Below are positions 21,120-23,789 of a stretch of DNA of 23,789 bases, one piece after another. Where the stretch lies: positions 1-23,789 of the forward strand of contig JBBIHG010000056.1 in assembly GCA_037447125.1 (NCBI GenBank), in the 5' to 3' direction. Numbering within the stretch: the first letter of the stretch is position 1; each line of letters starts with the position of its first letter. The stretch is from UBA2029 sp037447125 (lineage in GTDB: Bacteria; Chloroflexota; Anaerolineae; Aggregatilineales; Aggregatilineaceae). Under the pieces are notes generated by a model. The model worked only from the letters and a program-made list of their open reading frames with translations. It was not told the origin of the DNA and did no database searches. The position numbers and the translations under genes were made by a program.

Positions 21120-22442
21120 ATGATCATGCGGATCTTCCGGTTGGTTTTCCACAATCACTACAGCAGCGCCCTCACCACCAACCTGGCAGTACTGGCGCTG
21201 AGCCTGGTGGCGTCGATTCTGCTGGCACGCTATCTGGGCCCGACCGGGCGCGGTGAGGTTGCAGCGGCCATGCTGTGGTCGGCGCTGCTGGTGTCGCTGG
21301 GCAGCCTGGGTATGCTCGAAGCCATCGTCTTCTTCACCGCGCAGCCGGGCTATTCGACGCGAGCGATCTTCGGCAGCGGGCTGGCGATCTGCCTGGTCCA
21401 GAGCGCGGTGCTCGTCCCTGTCGGCTATGTGACGATGCCGCTGCTGCTGGCCAGCCAGACGCCCGAAGTGGTGCGCATCAGCCAGCTTTTCCTGTTGGTT
21501 ATCCCGATCTCGCTCTTCACCCAGTACAACCGCAGCATTCTGCAAGGGCGCATGAAGATAGGGTCTTTCAACCTGATCCAGCTATTCATGCCAGCCGGGT
21601 ACCTGTTGACGACAGTGGCGCTCTACGCGCTGGGCCGGCTCACCGTCCGGGCGGTCATTGTGTGGCAGATGTATCTCAACCTGGCCGTCATGTTCGTGTC
21701 GCTTGGCCTGCTCTTCGCGCACCGCATTCCCGTGGGGTTTCATATCCATGCCCCGTTGATCCAGCAGATGCTGAGGTACGGTCTTCAGGTGCACATCGGC
21801 ACCGTGTTTGGCAACGCGAACCTGCGCCTGGATCAGGTGCTGATGGCCGCCTGGGTGTCGCCCACTCAGCTTGGCCTGTATGTGGTCGCGGTCAGCGCGG
21901 CCAGCGTCAGCGGGGTGCTATCGCGCGCTGTGGGTGTCGTGGCGACTCCGGCCATCGCCCGCGTGGTGGACGCGCAGGAGCGCGTCTCTCTGATACAGTC
22001 CATCTTTCGCAATTACTGGCTGGCGGGGTTTGTGCTCAAGCTGGGGTTCGCCATCGTGCTGCCATGGGGTGTGCCCCTGGTCTACGGCGCGGAATACCGT
22101 GAGGCCGTCCTGGTGGCCGAAGTGCTGCTGCTCGCCTCGCTCTTCTTCGACGCCAGCTATGTCCTGATGAGTGGGACGCGGGCCCTGGGCGCTCCCTGGT
22201 TGGCCAGCCGCACCGAAATCGTGGCCTCGGTTGTGACCGTTGTCTTTCTGCTCGTGCTGCTGCCGCTGGTGGGCATCATCGGAGCCGCGATCACCTCGCT
22301 GCTGGCTTATGCGACCGCATTCAGCATGTTGGTTCTCGGTCTTCGGCGCCGCTACAACGTCTCAGTCAAGGAACTGTTCCGCGTTGACAAGCCAGCCAGG
22401 CTATTCATGCAGTGGGTCGCCAGGCCAGCGGCTCCAGTCTAG
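21120..22442 (+). CDS. Wzx-like lipid-linked oligosaccharide flippase
   Basis: A 440-residue polytopic membrane protein of the MOP/polysaccharide transporter superfamily, with about 12-14 hydrophobic segments along its whole length. The N-terminus reads NLAVLALSLVASILLARYLGPTGRGEVAAA, the usual Wzx opening in which LGPxGRGE follows the first helix. Other typical parts are YGLQVHIGTVFGNANLRLDQVLM and a late SGTRALGAPWLASRTE. It would flip undecaprenyl-linked glycan units across the cytoplasmic membrane. The frame opens at TTG 21090, but ATG 21120 (or 21126) fits the family better; neither has a strong ribosome binding site. It follows the Wzz-like gene by 44 bases and precedes a GT4 gene by 24. 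Confidence 0.87.
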   Translation: MIMRIFRLVFHNHYSSALTTNLAVLALSLVASILLARYLGPTGRGEVAAAMLWSALLVSLGSLGMLEAIVFFTAQPGYSTRAIFGSGLAICLVQSAVLVPVGYVTMPLLLASQTPEVVRISQLFLLVIPISLFTQYNRSILQGRMKIGSFNLIQLFMPAGYLLTTVALYALGRLTVRAVIVWQMYLNLAVMFVSLGLLFAHRIPVGFHIHAPLIQQMLRYGLQVHIGTVFGNANLRLDQVLMAAWVSPTQLGLYVVAVSAASVSGVLSRAVGVVATPAIARVVDAQERVSLIQSIFRNYWLAGFVLKLGFAIVLPWGVPLVYGAEYREAVLVAEVLLLASLFFDASYVLMSGTRALGAPWLASRTEIVASVVTVVFLLVLLPLVGIIGAAITSLLAYATAFSMLVLGLRRRYNVSVKELFRVDKPARLFMQWVARPAAPV

Positions 22443-22466
22443 CCGGGCTTCGTTTCGAGGGCGAGC

Positions 22467-23744
22467 ATGTACACAGCGAGGAGCGATTCCTATCCCCAGG
22501 CCGTGGTCGCCTTTTCCGGCGCGCGGGATCACTACCAGCTACCTCTCGCCCTGCACGAAGGTGGTCTGCTGCACACCTTCGTGACCGAACTGTACTGGCC
22601 CGCCGACCGGCGCTGGTTCGCCAGCACAGTGGGATCGTGGCTTCCGCGCCGGATGCTGGCGGCTCGCTGGTGCCCGGAGATGGGCAGCCGGCGCACGCGC
22701 ATCGCGGCGAAGGCTTTGCTGTCCTTCGCTTTGCTGCAGGCGCTCTCCCGGCCCGATCTCATGCGCTATCATGACCGGGCGCTGGGCGAAAAAGCCCGGC
22801 GCATAGCCCTGCGGGATGGAGCCGCGCTCTTCAGTTACAGTTACTATGCTGCGGAGGCCTTCCGGCCAGACCGCGAGCGCCCTGACCAGCGCATCCTCTT
22901 CCAGCTTCACCCGGACCCGCGAACGGTGCGCCGCATCCTCCTGGAGGAGATCGAGCGCGTGCCAGCCGCCCGTGCGTCGCTCGAAGCGGAAGTTGAGCTG
23001 TCGGCTACGGAGCGTGAGTTTGAGGCGCTGGCCAGTGAGCCTCACCTGGCGAATGGCTGGGTAGCGGCCAGCAGCTTCACGGCGCGCACTCTGGCCGAGT
23101 ATGGCATCCCGCTGGATCAGATTCAGATCACGCCCTATGGGGTGGAGGTAAAGCACTTCCCGGCGCGCTCGGCGCCGCCCGCCGCTGACAATCCGTTCAC
23201 CGTGATCTTCGTCGGCAGCATGATCCAGCGCAAGGGGCTGTCGTACCTGCTGGACGCTGTGCGGATGCTCGGCACGCGCCAGGTGCGCGTCCTGCTGTGT
23301 GGACGTGGCTTCATTGACCGGGCGCTGATTGGACAATATCCCGACCTTACCGTTGAGGTCAAAGTGGGGCTGCCGCGCGATGAGCTGGTCCGGCAGATCC
23401 AGGCCAGCGATGTCTTCGTCTTGCCGTCGCTGGTAGAAGGCTTCGCCCACGTAATCCTGGAGACGATGTCTTGCGGCGTGCCCGTCATCGCCACCGACCA
23501 CACGTGCGCCCCTGATGTGCTCGACGACGGACAGCACGGCTTCATCGTGCCCATCCGCTCGGCAGAAGCCATCGCTGGCAGGCTGGCCTGGGGATTGGAT
23601 CACCGCGTCGAGCTGGCGGAGATGGGAGCAACGGCAGCGCGCCAGGCCGGGCAGTTCACCTGGCCGCGTTTCAGAGAAGGGGTGCGCCGGGCCTACAAGG
23701 ACATCGTAGACCAGTTGCGCGGCGTGCCTGGGGCTGCGAGGTAA
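22467..23744 (+). CDS. GT4 glycosyltransferase
   Basis: A 425-residue GT-B enzyme of family GT4 (glycosyl transferases group 1). The N-terminal half is unusual, with little resemblance to common acceptor domains (VVAFSGARDHYQLPLALHE at 13-31 and RILFQLHPDPRTVRRILLEE at 142-161). The donor half is classical: ITPYGVEVKHF (221-231), VIFVGSMIQRKGLSYLLDAV (246-265), DVFVLPSLVEGFAHVILETM (315-334) with the E-x7-E pair Glu324/Glu332, and CGVPVIATD. It would add a sugar to the repeating unit. GAGG lies 8 nt before the ATG. It ends 13 bases before another possible start codon. Confidence 0.88.
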   Translation: MYTARSDSYPQAVVAFSGARDHYQLPLALHEGGLLHTFVTELYWPADRRWFASTVGSWLPRRMLAARWCPEMGSRRTRIAAKALLSFALLQALSRPDLMRYHDRALGEKARRIALRDGAALFSYSYYAAEAFRPDRERPDQRILFQLHPDPRTVRRILLEEIERVPAARASLEAEVELSATEREFEALASEPHLANGWVAASSFTARTLAEYGIPLDQIQITPYGVEVKHFPARSAPPAADNPFTVIFVGSMIQRKGLSYLLDAVRMLGTRQVRVLLCGRGFIDRALIGQYPDLTVEVKVGLPRDELVRQIQASDVFVLPSLVEGFAHVILETMSCGVPVIATDHTCAPDVLDDGQHGFIVPIRSAEAIAGRLAWGLDHRVELAEMGATAARQAGQFTWPRFREGVRRAYKDIVDQLRGVPGAAR

Positions 23745-23757
23745 GGGCCGGCCCGCG

Positions 23758-23789
23758 ATGGAACTGGCACTCGCTCTCGACCTGCTCAC
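23758..23789 (+). CDS. Start of a further gene, cut by the window edge
   Basis: ATG at 23758 opens a frame of ten complete codons (MELALALDLL) running off the end, 13 bases after the GT4 stop. The hydrophobic start would fit a membrane protein such as a polymerase or ligase, but ten residues cannot show that. Confidence 0.35.
   Translation, partial: MELALALDLL

Noticed and set aside
1..23789. CRISPR arrays, tRNA or rRNA genes, transposases, toxin-antitoxin or phage-defence genes
   Set aside because: None found. The only tandem repeats are coding repeats in the surface protein and the 12-bp units in the fusion gene.

Overview
The window is GC-rich, densely coding bacterial DNA. The protein set (a two-domain nitrate/sulfonate-type ABC permease, an ATPase with an AAA-associated C-terminal domain, secreted Calx-beta/beta-helix proteins ending in SH3b, and a CapD/GT4/Wzx glycan locus) suggests a member of the Chloroflexota, probably Anaerolineae-like. 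That assignment is inference from gene content. Two runs of exactly 100 N, both inside tandem repeats of one gene, show it is a draft, probably metagenomic, scaffold.

Layout. (1) 1-3725, plus strand: a promoter and about 200 nt of leader, then a possible 23-residue leader peptide whose ribosome binding site can be paired by two alternative anti-Shine-Dalgarno segments. Its stop overlaps the start of a fused double permease, which abuts its ATPase. A small SH3b protein follows. No substrate-binding protein is present. (2) 3726-3991: intergenic DNA with a GC-rich palindromic repeat. (3) 3992-11581, minus strand: two large secreted proteins, a pectate-lyase-3-like beta-helix protein and a giant CSLREA/beta-helix/Calx-beta/SH3b protein. 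The giant gene is split by the N-runs, but repeat periodicity and frame arithmetic show it is one gene. (4) 11582-12014: divergent promoter region. (5) 12015-12542: an unrecognised 175-residue protein. (6) 12543-13336: long non-coding stretch with a promoter and four consecutive hairpins leading into the glycan locus. (7) 13337-23789, plus strand: surface-glycan biosynthesis. In order: a dehydratase-aminotransferase fusion, a GT4 glycosyltransferase, an initiating phosphoglycosyl transferase, a Wzz/BY-kinase-like chain-length regulator, a Wzx flippase, a second GT4 and the first codons of one more gene.

How the glycan genes fit together (inference from families). The fusion would make a 4-amino-4,6-dideoxy nucleotide sugar, as PglF plus PglE do for bacillosamine. 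The phosphoglycosyl transferase would load the first sugar onto undecaprenyl phosphate, the GT4 enzymes would extend it, Wzx would flip the lipid-linked unit, and the Wzz/kinase protein would set chain length. A polymerase or ligase is not seen and may lie beyond the right edge. The neighbouring secreted repeat proteins could be surface partners of this glycan, but nothing in the sequence proves it.

Most worth a second look: the switch-like leader and overlapping small ORF at 310-425, the natural PglF-PglE-like fusion with an internal ribosome-binding-site/ATG, the structured leader at 13099-13244, the twin direct repeats over the promoter of the giant surface protein, and the reconstruction of that gene across the scaffold gaps.
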